Below, piece by piece: positions 34,993-44,300 of a stretch of 64,000 bases of DNA (within the stretch, counting starts at the first letter, position 1; each line of letters starts with the position of its first letter). Under the pieces are notes generated by a model. That model searched no databases and was not told the DNA's origin. It saw nothing but the letters and a program-made list of their open reading frames with translations. Both the position numbers and the translations under genes were made by a program. The stretch is taken from assembly GCF_003992005.1 (NCBI RefSeq), contig NZ_RQVL01000003.1:94362-158361 (forward strand), read 5' to 3'. This stretch comes from Veillonella sp. VA139 (GTDB taxonomy: Bacteria > Bacillota > Negativicutes > Veillonellales > Veillonellaceae).

Positions 34993-36331
34993 ATTATTCG
35001 GTACAGATGGGGTACGAGGTTTAGTTAATGAATTTTTAACGCCAGAGTTGGCCTATCATTTAGGTCGGGCAGCGGCGTCTTACTTTGGACAATCCGTAGA
35101 TCGTCCTACTTTTCTAATTGGACGTGACACACGTATATCGGGAGGTATGTTAGAAAATGCTTTAGCCTCTGGTATTTGCGCTGTAGGTGGAGATGTGATT
35201 ATTTTAGGAGAAGCACCGACACCAGCGATTGCCTACTTGGTTCGCCAAAAAGGATGTACTGCAGGGGTTGTTATTTCCGCATCTCATAATCCGTATCCAG
35301 ATAATGGTATTAAGTTCTTTGATGGTAACGGCTTTAAATTGCCAGATGCCGTAGAAGATGAAATTGAAAAATTATGTACAGCTAGCGCAGACGATTGCTT
35401 GCCACGACCAACAAAAGGTGATATTGGTCAAATCTTCTACCATCAAGACTGGGTGGAAGAATATGTAAACTTCGTAGTATCCACTAGCGACGCTTTAACG
35501 GGTTTGAAAGTTGTCTATGACGGAGCCCATGGGGCAGCTTCCTATGTGGGACCTAAGATTCTTCGTCAATTAGGGGCAGAGGTAGTAGCTATCAATGTAA
35601 CACCAACGGGCACGAATATTAACGACAATGCAGGGTCTACTCATTTAGATGGCTTACAAGAAACAGTGCTTCGTGAAGGTGCTCAGGTGGGGATTGCCAA
35701 TGATGGTGATGCAGATCGTTGTCTAATGGTAGATGAAAAAGGCCAAGTTTTAGATGGTGACCAAATTATGTTACTTTGCGGTTTACACTTGAAAGAGCAA
35801 GGTAAATTGAAAGAGAATATGATTGTAGGCACTGTGATGAGCAATATCGGATTTCACAAGGCGGCGAAAGAGTTGGGTATGCAAACATGTAGCACAGCTG
35901 TAGGTGACCGCTATGTACTGGAAAAAATGCTCGCTGATGGATACTCTATTGGTGGGGAACAATCTGGACATGTTATCTTCTTGGATTACAATAGCACTGG
36001 TGATGGTTTATTGACAGCGGTACAAACCTTGTCCATCATGAAAGAAAAAGGAAAATCTTTATCTGAATTAGCTGGTTTGATGACGAAATACCCACAATTG
36101 TTGGTGAATGTACGAGTGTTAACAAAAGCAGGTTGGGAAACGAATAGTGCGATCCAAGATGCGATTCGTGAAGCAGAAGAAGAACTGGGTAGTAATGGTC
36201 GTATTTTAGTACGTCCATCTGGTACAGAGCCATTGATTCGTGTTATGGCAGAAGGTCCGAACCAAGACCAATTGGATGAATTATGTAACCGTATTGGCGA
36301 TGTAATTCGCATTGAACAAGGAGAAGCCTAA
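34985..36331 (+). CDS. glmM: phosphoglucosamine mutase
   Basis: A 448-residue enzyme converting glucosamine-6-phosphate to glucosamine-1-phosphate, the route to UDP-GlcNAc for peptidoglycan and lipopolysaccharide. The phosphoserine is Ser100 in VVISASHNPYPDNGIKFF. The metal loop is NDGDADRCL, the sugar-binding loop is GGEQSGHVI, and the phosphate-binding loop near the end is RPSGTEPLIRVM. RBS AAAGGAG lies five bases before the ATG. It is fourth in the cdaA operon. Confidence 0.96.
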   Translation: MSRLFGTDGVRGLVNEFLTPELAYHLGRAAASYFGQSVDRPTFLIGRDTRISGGMLENALASGICAVGGDVIILGEAPTPAIAYLVRQKGCTAGVVISASHNPYPDNGIKFFDGNGFKLPDAVEDEIEKLCTASADDCLPRPTKGDIGQIFYHQDWVEEYVNFVVSTSDALTGLKVVYDGAHGAASYVGPKILRQLGAEVVAINVTPTGTNINDNAGSTHLDGLQETVLREGAQVGIANDGDADRCLMVDEKGQVLDGDQIMLLCGLHLKEQGKLKENMIVGTVMSNIGFHKAAKELGMQTCSTAVGDRYVLEKMLADGYSIGGEQSGHVIFLDYNSTGDGLLTAVQTLSIMKEKGKSLSELAGLMTKYPQLLVNVRVLTKAGWETNSAIQDAIREAEEELGSNGRILVRPSGTEPLIRVMAEGPNQDQLDELCNRIGDVIRIEQGEA

Positions 36332-36672
36332 TGTTTCGCTTAGTGACGGATGAAGAAACCTATGAACAAGGCACTTGGATCGATGTAGAAACAGTGCTAC
36401 ATCAGATTGTGGCAGATGAACGGGTGTTCTTTAGTTTGTTTTGGGGCACACCAAAAGAAAACTGCCACTTTGTTCAAGCTATTATGGATGAAGAGCAACC
36501 GAATCAGCTAAATCTGGAAATCGCCTTAGATAAAGATGGATATAACTATATGTATGTGAAGAAGGATGTGCCCATACCATGGTGTATGGATACATTGCAA
36601 ACCATGTACATAGAAAGCCATTTGCCAGATATGAGCGTGTGGGAGTTTGTAGGGGCTTTTCCGCAAGGGTAG
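36331..36672 (+). CDS. conserved-looking small protein of unknown function after glmM
   Basis: A 113-residue soluble, acidic protein that I do not recognise. Its ATG shares one base with the glmM stop codon, a clear sign of coupled translation and of a real gene. The composition is rich in aspartate, glutamate and aromatic residues (FFSLFWGTPKENCHFVQ, YNYMYVKKDVPIPWCMDTL) with no membrane segment. Its place suggests a link with cell-wall precursor or c-di-AMP functions, but nothing in the sequence shows it. Confidence 0.7.
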   Translation: MFRLVTDEETYEQGTWIDVETVLHQIVADERVFFSLFWGTPKENCHFVQAIMDEEQPNQLNLEIALDKDGYNYMYVKKDVPIPWCMDTLQTMYIESHLPDMSVWEFVGAFPQG

Positions 36673-36847
36673 AATTTTGATGGCGTCGATAATCGTACTA
36701 GGTAAAACCTATGCAATGCTATGGAAGAAGCTATACGTATTATAGAAGCATGTTATAAAAGGTTTTTAATCAAATGTGGGGGCTACTTTTATAGGCGTGG
36801 CTCCTAAATTTAGCATAGAACTAATCTATATGATAGAATCATAAAAG

Positions 36848-36888
36848 AGAGGAAAGTTGATAATTTTTAATCAACTTTCCTCTATTTT
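36848..36888. terminator. bidirectional terminator between convergent genes
   Basis: A perfect 14-bp stem AGAGGAAAGTTGAT (36848-36861) with 36870-36883, followed by ATTTTAT. On the other side ATAAAAG gives a T-run for the minus strand. Confidence 0.85.
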
Positions 36889-36964
36889 ATTTACGGGCTA
36901 TTTTGTTACAGTTCTATTTTATTAGGTACTAGTTTGTTATTGTTCCGCCATAGCTAGTAATCAA

Positions 36965-37900
36965 TTATTCCGCAATAGGTGCTTGCAATAAAGCGTTACC
37001 AGTATCCATGCCAACTGGAGCAGGACTTACCAAATATAAGCAAAGTACGATGAGTATAGTTAAACCGATGATTAACCAAGAGAATTTGCCAGACTTACTG
37101 AATCCGTAGTATCCAAACATGCGGATACCGAAGGCACAACCAACGGCAGCAATTAAGGAGGCTAAGGAGAATTGGTTTTCTAGTACAAACAGAACCATGG
37201 TACCCGCAAAAGCGCCGATCACTGTGACCATAGGTACAATACGATCAAATGGAGATGGGAAATTTCGTTTAACACCATGAATGTACGAGGAGATTTCCAA
37301 TCCGAATACACCTAATAGTAAGGATAAGGAAGGCCAAATAGCAGTCCAGGATTGACGCATAGCATAGCGATTAGCCCCTACATAGTAAGCAAACCAAGTT
37401 AAGCCCAGCATGGCAATACCTACTAAAAGGAAGTACCAAGTATCAGGAATATGACGGTATGCTAAGACACCGACGATGGTCCAACCAGCGGCTAACAGGG
37501 AGGAAATCCCGATTTGTTTTAGGGTAGGACGCTCTGCTTGTGGGATGCGTTTGTATAAGGCAGCCCCTAATTCCAAGATAAAGAAGAAAATAAATAATCC
37601 GATGGATACATGAGGAGATACAAGACTTAATCCAAAAGAGATAACAAGAGGAATGGCTAATTTCCAACCAGGGAAGAAGGTTAACTCTTTAAAGTCTAAT
37701 CGTACATCCTGTGTTTCTAAGGTAAATGTATTATACAAAGTAAATGTCAACATAAATGACACAACTTCTACTGGTGTAGCCCCCCAATATAATAGGGTTG
37801 GTACTAATAAGAAGGAAATGGTAATCCCCGTAAACCGAGAGATAAAGGCTGCTACGATACCTATCGTAAAGTAAGGTAGTAGGGCAAAGATATACTCCAT
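36965..37900 (-). CDS. integral membrane protein, TSUP/TauE-like permease
   Basis: A 311-residue protein with about nine membrane segments. The N-terminal block FTIGIVAAFISRFTGITISFLLVPTLLYWGATPVEVVSF resembles the start of sulfite-exporter TauE/SafE (TSUP) proteins, in which a glycine-rich first repeat is followed by a PxxAVGTS-like stretch. Here that is replaced by GATPVEVVS, so the call is tentative. Start at 37900 chosen because AAAAAGGAG precedes it; the longer frame from 37933 lacks a site. It lies 71 bases downstream of the six-HTH gene in the same direction and may be under its control. Confidence 0.6.
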   Translation of the reverse strand: MEYIFALLPYFTIGIVAAFISRFTGITISFLLVPTLLYWGATPVEVVSFMLTFTLYNTFTLETQDVRLDFKELTFFPGWKLAIPLVISFGLSLVSPHVSIGLFIFFFILELGAALYKRIPQAERPTLKQIGISSLLAAGWTIVGVLAYRHIPDTWYFLLVGIAMLGLTWFAYYVGANRYAMRQSWTAIWPSLSLLLGVFGLEISSYIHGVKRNFPSPFDRIVPMVTVIGAFAGTMVLFVLENQFSLASLIAAVGCAFGIRMFGYYGFSKSGKFSWLIIGLTILIVLCLYLVSPAPVGMDTGNALLQAPIAE

Positions 37901-37971
37901 GATGAACTCCTTTTTAAAAAATGATATATTCACTTTTAGTATACGTTACTTTGGAACGCATAGCAAGGATA

Positions 37972-38868
37972 TCAATGGATAGATTTTTCCTTAGGCGACA
38001 TATCTTTTACAATGCGACGAATTGTTTCTGGATGGCATCCGTAATGGCTAGCAATTTCAGCTACGGACAACTGCTCATCTTGGTGTAAAGCGTATATATC
38101 ATAAGCATATGTACGAATACGGGGTGCTTTTTGATACACGCCATGACGAATGAGCAGATTCCGAATTGTATGGTAATTGGTATGATATGCATTTGCTAAT
38201 GCTTGCAATGGAGTGCCTTGGACATATTTAGAAATAATGCTATGTGTAGGGAGTTGTTCCTTGTTTCCTCGTAAAGTAATCCCTCGTTCCCGCAACCGAG
38301 AGGCGATGGTAGAGGGTTTGACAGCATATAGTTGTCCAATATGGATGGTAGATAGCTTGTACTGTGTATAGAGTTGGCAAATATCATCAATAGGTAGGTC
38401 AATACGTTTCATACTATTTCGGAGGGGAATACTATGACGTTGTAAGACATGAATAATCGTAGAAGGTGATACCTGTAATTCTCGACCAATCATGGCGGCA
38501 CTAGATCCTCTGTTATAGGATTCTAGAATATAGGAGATAGGTAATGCTGTTGGAGAAGAACTAGGGCGAGGCTCTTTTAGATGCCATTCATGTAAACGGC
38601 TATAGATGGTTCGAGGGGACACATGAAAGTGCTGAGCTATAGCTTTGATGGATGTGCCACTTCCATAGAGTTGAGTCAGTTCCTCTTTGGGGATATTCGG
38701 GGTTCTACTGTGAAAGGGAATCTCATTGTCTCGTAGGCGTTGGCAAATAGTACTTTGACTACAGTGTAATTGATCTGCGATAGCTTTGGTAGTCAAGTGC
38801 TGAGTTACATAAAGTTGATACAGTAATTCATAGGGAATCGAAATGATGAACTTTTTTGGTTTGCTCAT
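37972..38868 (-). CDS. DNA-binding protein of six tandem helix-turn-helix units
   Basis: A 298-residue, basic, cytoplasmic protein made almost entirely of repeated helix-turn-helix modules of 37-44 residues at about 48-residue spacing: residues 11-54, 59-100, 109-151, 158-201, 206-247 and 254-290. Each follows the pattern I-P-x5-LY-x3-x-T-x-x-AI-x-x-x-x-x-x-S-x-x-TI-x-x-RL, with recognition helices such as SQSTICQRL, SPRTIYSRL and KPSTIASRL. No ligand or catalytic domain is seen. RBS GAGGAGG precedes the ATG. It diverges from the S2P-like gene and precedes the permease gene. A long specific DNA site is likely; its role is unknown. Confidence 0.8.
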   Translation of the reverse strand: MSKPKKFIISIPYELLYQLYVTQHLTTKAIADQLHCSQSTICQRLRDNEIPFHSRTPNIPKEELTQLYGSGTSIKAIAQHFHVSPRTIYSRLHEWHLKEPRPSSSPTALPISYILESYNRGSSAAMIGRELQVSPSTIIHVLQRHSIPLRNSMKRIDLPIDDICQLYTQYKLSTIHIGQLYAVKPSTIASRLRERGITLRGNKEQLPTHSIISKYVQGTPLQALANAYHTNYHTIRNLLIRHGVYQKAPRIRTYAYDIYALHQDEQLSVAEIASHYGCHPETIRRIVKDMSPKEKSIH

Positions 38869-39053
38869 AATAGGCCTCCTCGTATGCTTTGCTGTTGAGT
38901 TAGTTTACTTTCAGTATGCATAGAATAGTGAAAGTTGTCTACTCACTGGTAGGAGTGTGTATCACTGGTAGGAAATTTTCTGTCTCCTATGGAGGAACGA
39001 GGTGATCATCGTGTATAATAAAAGAAATAGTTTTGATGATACAAGGAGATATT

Positions 39054-39671
39054 ATGAAAGATATGATTCATTATATTGCGATGCTACCGGCTATTGCTAT
39101 CGCAATTTCGATATTTAACTATGCTCAAGCAAAGATGGCTATCCGTCTAGGGGATACGACACCGAGACAATGGGGACGAGATACGATCAATCCTTTTGCT
39201 CACCTAGATTTGCTGGGCGTGCTGGTCATGCTTATTGCCAGTGTAGGATGGAGTAAGCCTATTCCGTTTTCACCCTATAATTTTAAAAATCCACGGACAG
39301 CGATGGTGCAAATTGCCTTAGCTGGATTGGGTGCTAATATTTTAGTGGCATTCCTTGCCTACATGGGTATGTCTGTGGTCACGCAACTGGGGACAATCAG
39401 CACGGGGTTGCAGATGGTTATGTCCTACATCGTGACTTTGAGCATCGGCTTTGGAGTCTTTAACATGTTGCCAGTACCAGGCTTTATTGGATTTTATGTA
39501 CTACTTCAATATTTGCCCTATGAGTGGCAAGAAAAACTATTAGGTGCTCAGCTATGGTTCTTTATTGGTATTTTGGTATTGGGCCAATTTGGATTTTTAG
39601 GCGCTATCATACGTCCAGTATTTGCAGTGATTTTAGGCATTTTTGAAAGCATTGTTCATCTAATTCTATAA
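39054..39671 (+). CDS. site-2-protease-like membrane protein lacking catalytic residues
   Basis: A 205-residue protein with five to six membrane segments in the M50/YwhC-like site-2-protease fold. Family blocks are clear: LGDTTPRQWGRDTINPFAHLD (32-52), GWSKPIPFSPYNFKNPR (65-81) and FNMLPVPGFIGFYVL (136-150). The zinc motif HExxH is replaced by FNYAQ (21-25) and the third ligand aspartate of LPxPPLDG by Ile145, so it cannot be a zinc protease. The ATG at 39054 follows AAGGAG. It is probably a pseudoprotease that binds or guards membrane substrates. It is divergent from the six-HTH gene with about 185 bases between starts. Confidence 0.82.
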   Translation: MKDMIHYIAMLPAIAIAISIFNYAQAKMAIRLGDTTPRQWGRDTINPFAHLDLLGVLVMLIASVGWSKPIPFSPYNFKNPRTAMVQIALAGLGANILVAFLAYMGMSVVTQLGTISTGLQMVMSYIVTLSIGFGVFNMLPVPGFIGFYVLLQYLPYEWQEKLLGAQLWFFIGILVLGQFGFLGAIIRPVFAVILGIFESIVHLIL

Positions 39672-39751
39672 TGATGAAGCAGTCGTTTCGTTTATAAATA
39701 GAAATATAGTATAGCTAATTATAACAATTATTCATAATCAAAAAATAAATA

Positions 39752-39780
39752 TTGCTAGTCATTCCCAAAAAGAGTACAAT
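39752..39780 (+). promoter_or_regulatory. promoter of the DUF4198 gene
   Basis: TTGCTA (39752-39757), 17 bases, TACAAT (39775-39780). An AT-rich partly symmetric stretch lies just upstream (39718-39740) and could bind a metal regulator, but this is weak. Confidence 0.55.
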
Positions 39781-39821
39781 CATAGAAGGTATAATTTTAT
39801 ATTTCATAGGAGGGTATCCAA

Positions 39822-40538
39822 ATGAAAAAAAGTAAGTTAGCTATTCTTGCATTGGCATTAGTAGGCGCAGTATCTGTGGGCGCAAATGCATCTGCTCATG
39901 GCGTATTCTTTGCAGAACGTATTGATCAACCAACATTGGTATTAGGGGAAGGTCCTGTAGATAATGCATACGAACCATCCATGGTAAAAAGCTTTGAAGC
40001 TTATGATGTGGGATATAACCCATTGGACATGAAAGTAATCCCTCATGAACACAATGTAACAATTGATAAAAATGAAATGTTAGGTACTACAGCAACTACA
40101 TTTGACTATGGCTATTTTACTAAAGATAAAGACGGTAAAACTCATAGAGCAATGATGAAAGATGTACCGAATGCTGTGAAATCGACGCATGCAGTAAAAT
40201 ACAATGTAAACTATTGGAATGCAGCGGTAAAACCTCAACGTTTAAATATGCCAATCGAAATCGTTCCAAGCGTTAACCCATTAACATTGCGCAAAGGCGA
40301 TACTTATGAAATCCAAGTATACAAAGATGGCATGCCTTATGCTAACGCTCCATTAATCAAAGACGTTATCAATGATTTGACTAATGAAAGCGAAGCTGAT
40401 GCACAAGGTAAAGCAATGGTAACAGTAGGTGCTAATGGCTTGAATGTAGTAGGCGTAGAAGTAGCATTCCCAACAGAAACAAAAGGGGAACAAACTAAAT
40501 ACTTCTCTAGTTTATCCTTCACAATTCAACCAGAGTAA
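39822..40538 (+). CDS. exported DUF4198-domain protein
   Basis: A 238-residue exported protein. The signal peptide is residues 1 to about 25 (KKSKLAILALALVGAVSVGANASA), and cleavage after ASA leaves an N-terminal His-Gly (HGVFF), as in periplasmic DUF4198 proteins linked to nickel or cobalt uptake. Several further histidines (HEHN, THRAMM, STHAVKY) could bind metal. The C-terminal half contains an Ig-like segment (LRKGDTYEIQVYKDGMPYANAPLI). It stands alone with a promoter and a terminator at 40594-40664. A metal-binding role is inference. Confidence 0.8.
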   Translation: MKKSKLAILALALVGAVSVGANASAHGVFFAERIDQPTLVLGEGPVDNAYEPSMVKSFEAYDVGYNPLDMKVIPHEHNVTIDKNEMLGTTATTFDYGYFTKDKDGKTHRAMMKDVPNAVKSTHAVKYNVNYWNAAVKPQRLNMPIEIVPSVNPLTLRKGDTYEIQVYKDGMPYANAPLIKDVINDLTNESEADAQGKAMVTVGANGLNVVGVEVAFPTETKGEQTKYFSSLSFTIQPE

Positions 40539-40549
40539 GACGTCACTTG

Positions 40550-40725
40550 TAACGCTATAAAAACTTGTGGCGGATGTAATATGATAAAGGAAAGAGCACG
40601 GTATACCCCCTCTCAAACGGTATTTCATAATGTTTGTTCGGGGGCACACCGTGCTCTTTTTTTTGTTTGTCTTATCTAGACAGTACAATCTGCCACAAGT
40701 TTTTTACGCGTAACGGCGTTCCTTA
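40550..40725 (+). repeat. nested hairpin repeat R1, also acting as terminator for DUF4198
   Basis: The outer arms AAACTTGTGGCGGAT (from 40561) and ATCTGCCACAAGTTT (from 40689) enclose an inner stem GAGCACGGT (40594-40602) with ACCGTGCTC (40648-40656). CCCC/GGGG and AAAC/GTTT steps follow, and the loop shares ACGGTATTTCATAATGTTT with the repeat at 48188. Eight T follow the inner stem (40657-40664), making an intrinsic terminator. Confidence 0.75.
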
Positions 40726-40735
40726 GGTGAAGGAA

Positions 40736-40806
40736 GAGCGCGACATATTCCTCCGCAAACTGATACAGTGGTTAGGTTTGCTCCGGAACATGTCGCGCTC
40801 GTTTTG
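40736..40806 (+). repeat. hairpin R2 of the same style
   Basis: GAGCGCGACAT (40736-40746) pairs perfectly with 40790-40800, then TCC/GGA and CAAAC/GTTTG inner steps, and TTTT follows. The stem sequence differs from R1 while the AAAC...GTTT top is kept. Confidence 0.65.
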
Positions 40807-40881
40807 TATTGGTGTAATTCAGTCAATATGGATGCCACAAGTTTTCTACTCATCACTGCGTTCCTCAGAGAATAGGTTGCG

Positions 40882-40976
40882 GTGTTTGTTCGGGGCACAC
40901 CGTGCTCTTTTTTTGTTTGTCTTATTTAGACAGTACGATCCGCCACAAGTTTTTTAGGCCTAACTGCGTTCCTTAG
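40882..40976 (+). repeat. direct copy of the right half of R1
   Basis: This 95-base stretch is nearly identical to 40631-40725 (differences include one G fewer in the G-run, one T fewer in the T-run, and ACGCG to AGGCC near the end). It lacks its left arm, so it cannot form the R1 hairpin alone. Confidence 0.8.
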
Positions 40977-41200
40977 GGAGAGCATGTAGGTTATACTAAA
41001 GTACCAGTTCTATGATAGGGTGAATAAAGTATCAAAAAAAGTTATAATCACTATAGAATGTATATCTTCTAGTGAAGGTTGATTTTTCGTCGTGCAATAC
41101 AAGCTTATAGCAAGAAATTATTACTAGTGATAGGCTAGTATTGGCAAAAAATTAATGAAAAATTACAGTAAAAAAATAAAGCGATAAATCAAAATAAATA

Positions 41201-41229
41201 TTGAAAATAATAGATTTACTATGTATAAT
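41201..41229 (+). promoter_or_regulatory. promoter upstream of the trimeric autotransporter
   Basis: TTGAAA (41201-41206), 17 bases, TATAAT (41224-41229). Start of transcription is expected near 41236, leaving a leader of about 165 bases. Confidence 0.75.
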
Positions 41230-41313
41230 ATATGTAAGAATTATAAAAGAATGCCATGGCTTATCTATGCATGAGTTTAGTATAAGTGGCTGGATGTAAT
41301 GAATTGTATATAG

Positions 41314-41346
41314 CAGCTAATGAAGTAGTATATTAGCTGTTTTTTT
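41314..41346 (+). terminator. terminator-like hairpin inside the adhesin leader (attenuator or end of a small RNA)
   Basis: CAGCTAAT (41314-41321) pairs perfectly with 41332-41339 and is followed directly by seven T. It lies between the promoter at 41201-41229 and the ATG at 41400. An earlier hairpin (GCCA-CTTAT near 41254 with ATAAG-TGGC near 41281) precedes it. Confidence 0.7.
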
Positions 41347-41399
41347 GGTTGTAGTATAGTGATTATAAATAATATATGAATTAGGAGGTTCTATCACAG

Positions 41400-44300
41400 A
41401 TGAACAAGTTATTCAAAGTTATTTGGAGCAAATCTAAGCAATGCTATATCGTAGTATCTGAAGTAGCAAAAAACAGAAGTGGAAAAAAGAAAATTGTTGT
41501 AGCTAGCGTATTAGCGGCGCTGACGGTAGGTGTACAAGTGGCAACTGTAGAAGCAGCGATTCCAGAGGGCAATACATCGAATGGTGCTGTCGTTGCCATT
41601 GGTGGGGGAGCTAAGGCCAGCAATCGGTTTGCTTCTGCCATGGGTCAAGATGTGGAAGTCAGTGGTCGTTTCTCGGTAGGTATTGGTGTACAAGTGCGAG
41701 CACCAGGAGAAAATGTAGTGGCCATAGGTTCTGGCGCATTTAGTGGGAAAAAAGTAGAAGCCAATGAAAATGATGCCATTGCCATTGGTACGGCGGCACA
41801 GGCAAAAAAATCGGCGGGGATTGCTATTGGTCGCTTATCTACTGTAGAAACTGGAGAACGTGGTATTGCTATTGGTAATGAAAGTAAGGCGGGAGCTACG
41901 GAGGCTATCGCGTTAGGCCACAAAGCAACAGCGACAGGTGCCACATCAGTGACAATTGGTAGTGAATCAAAAGCCACAGGCGCCACAGCAGCTGCCTATG
42001 GATATAAATCAGAAGCAACGGGTGCTAGTGCGGTGGCTGTAGGTAATACCTCAAAAGCCACAGCTGCTAACACAGTAGCGGTAGGTAATACATCACAGGC
42101 TACGGCCGCTAACACAGTGGCGGTAGGTAACACATCACAGGCCACAGAAGATAGTGCATTAGCAGTAGGTAATGGTGCTAGTGCGAGCGCTGCAGGTACC
42201 GTTGCACTTGGTAAAAGTGCAACAGCCAATGCGACACAGGCTATTGCTATCGGCAGTGCAGGCACAGATTTAACAGAAGCTCCTACAGCAACGGGAACTC
42301 AGTCTATCGCGATTGGTACGAAAACAGTAGCCAATAGTGGTAATGCTATTGCCATGGGTTCCACTGCATCTGCCACTGGTGTGGCTACGACGGCTATCGG
42401 TACTGATGTATTAGCAAAGCAACATGGCTCAACAGCAATTGGTTCTACAGTTAAGGTAGAAGGAAGTAAAGCGGTAGGTCTTGGGTTTCAAGTAAGTTCT
42501 AAGCAAGATGGTAGTACGGCGATTGGATATATTACCAACGTATTGGGTAATCAAGCGGTAGGCATTGGATCTAATATGACTGTTGGTGAGAATGCTGGTG
42601 GTGCCGTAGCAATTGGGTACATGTCAAGCGTTACTGGTCAAAGTGGTATCGGCATTGGATCTAATGGCACATTAGCATCTGGTCATAGTGCGATTGCTCT
42701 TGGTAATAGCACACAAGCAACAGGGGCATCCTCTATTGCAATCGGTAAAAGTGCTAATGCCGCCCTAGCACATTCCGTTGCACTAGGTGAAGGATCCACG
42801 ACAGCTACGACAGATGCGAAAAATGCAACTGCCTACTTATCCGGCGATGCTGTGAATGATACGGGAAATGGTATTGTATCCCTGGGGAATAAACGAAATG
42901 AATCTGATACAGGTACCATCACTCGTCGTATTGTCAGTGTAGCAGGTGGTTCCGACGATTATGATGCGGTCAATGTGAAACAATTAAAAGCCTTAGAAGC
43001 GGCGAGTTTGAAAACTTTGAAAGTTGTGAATGGTGCCACTACGACAGAAATGGTACCAAAGGAACGTAAGCTTACGTTAACAGCGGGGAACAATGTTACC
43101 TTAACTCCAGATGTGAACACTGGAGCTATTACCATTGCGTCCACTAGTGAAGTAAATAAGATTACTAGTGGTAATACAAATGCTCTTACTGTGACCAATG
43201 TGAATGGTAATGTGACAGTGACTCCTGTGGTAGCCGCAGATGTTACAAGTGCAGCAGAAGGAAATAAACTAGTTACGGCTGGCGCTGTGAAAACGGCATT
43301 AGATACAAAGGTGAGCAATGATACTTTCACAAGGGAAATGAATAAAAAGGCTAATGTCACAGATGTGGACACATTGAGAACGACAAAGGTGGATAAAACG
43401 GACGAGCTCCATGTGAAAGAAGGGGAATATGACATTGACGGTACAGGCAATGTTACCTTGAAACAGGCCAATGGAAATGGAGCTGTGGCAACTGGAAAAG
43501 ATGTGGTGATTAAAGGTGTGGCAAGTAAAGCTGCATTGGATACGTTAACAACTACAGTGGCAGGCAAAGTAGATACGAATACTTTCACTACAAAGTTAGC
43601 TGAAAAGTCTGACAAATCTTATGTAGATACACAATTGGGAACAAAAGCAAGTACGAATTATGTAGATACAAAATTTGGCGATATCGATACAAAATTAGAT
43701 AATGCGTTGAATAACACGGTTGTGAAAAAGGCTGATTTGGCGAATTTGACGAGTGGTAAGCTAGATGCTACAGCAGAATTACATGTAGTGAAAAATACGT
43801 ATACCGTTGATACGAACGGCAATGTGGTATTGAAACAAGCCAATGGTGAAAATGTGGTGCAAGATAATCAGGATGTCATTATTTCTGGTGTCGCTAGCAA
43901 AACCGATATTACTACATTAACTACAGAAGTAGGTAAAAAAGTAAGTACCGCTGACTTTACAACTGAGAAAAACCGCGTAAATGCGGCTTTGGCAAATAAA
44001 TTAGAAACGGCAGACTTTAATGCGGCAAAAGCAAATTTTGCGAATCGAGATGATATTGCTGCTTTGCGTGATGTGTTGAATAATAAGCTGGATAAGGATA
44101 CGGCAGATAAATTTGTGCAAGGCATGCAAAATAAGGTAAGTACTGAGGACCTAAATAACCGATTAACAGCAGCTAAAGCGGACAGTGATAGAGAGTTAGC
44201 GAATGCAAAAACGGAACTAAGTGATAAGATTACCGCTTCCACTGAAAATAAGGTGGATAAAGCCGATGAACTCCATGTGAAAGCCAAAAGCTATGCGGTG

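Larger units (their letters stand above)
40539..41399. other. 860-base intergenic region of hairpin repeats and the adhesin leader
   Basis: It contains a nested hairpin repeat (40550-40725), a second hairpin (40736-40800), a direct copy of the right half of the first (40882-40976), about 220 AT-rich bases with nothing recognised, then the adhesin promoter (41201-41229) and a leader with a terminator-like hairpin (41314-41346). Confidence 0.7.

Noticed and set aside
39715..39745. Fur- or NikR-like box before the DUF4198 gene
   Set aside because: The region is AT-rich and only loosely symmetric, and could not be told apart from background.
42959..43615. Long minus-strand frame (218 codons) opposite the adhesin stalk, with several similar ones across 41400-46000
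   Set aside because: It arises from the repetitive, biased codons of the adhesin; no RBS, and the composition (Val/Ser/Thr-rich) mirrors the coding strand.
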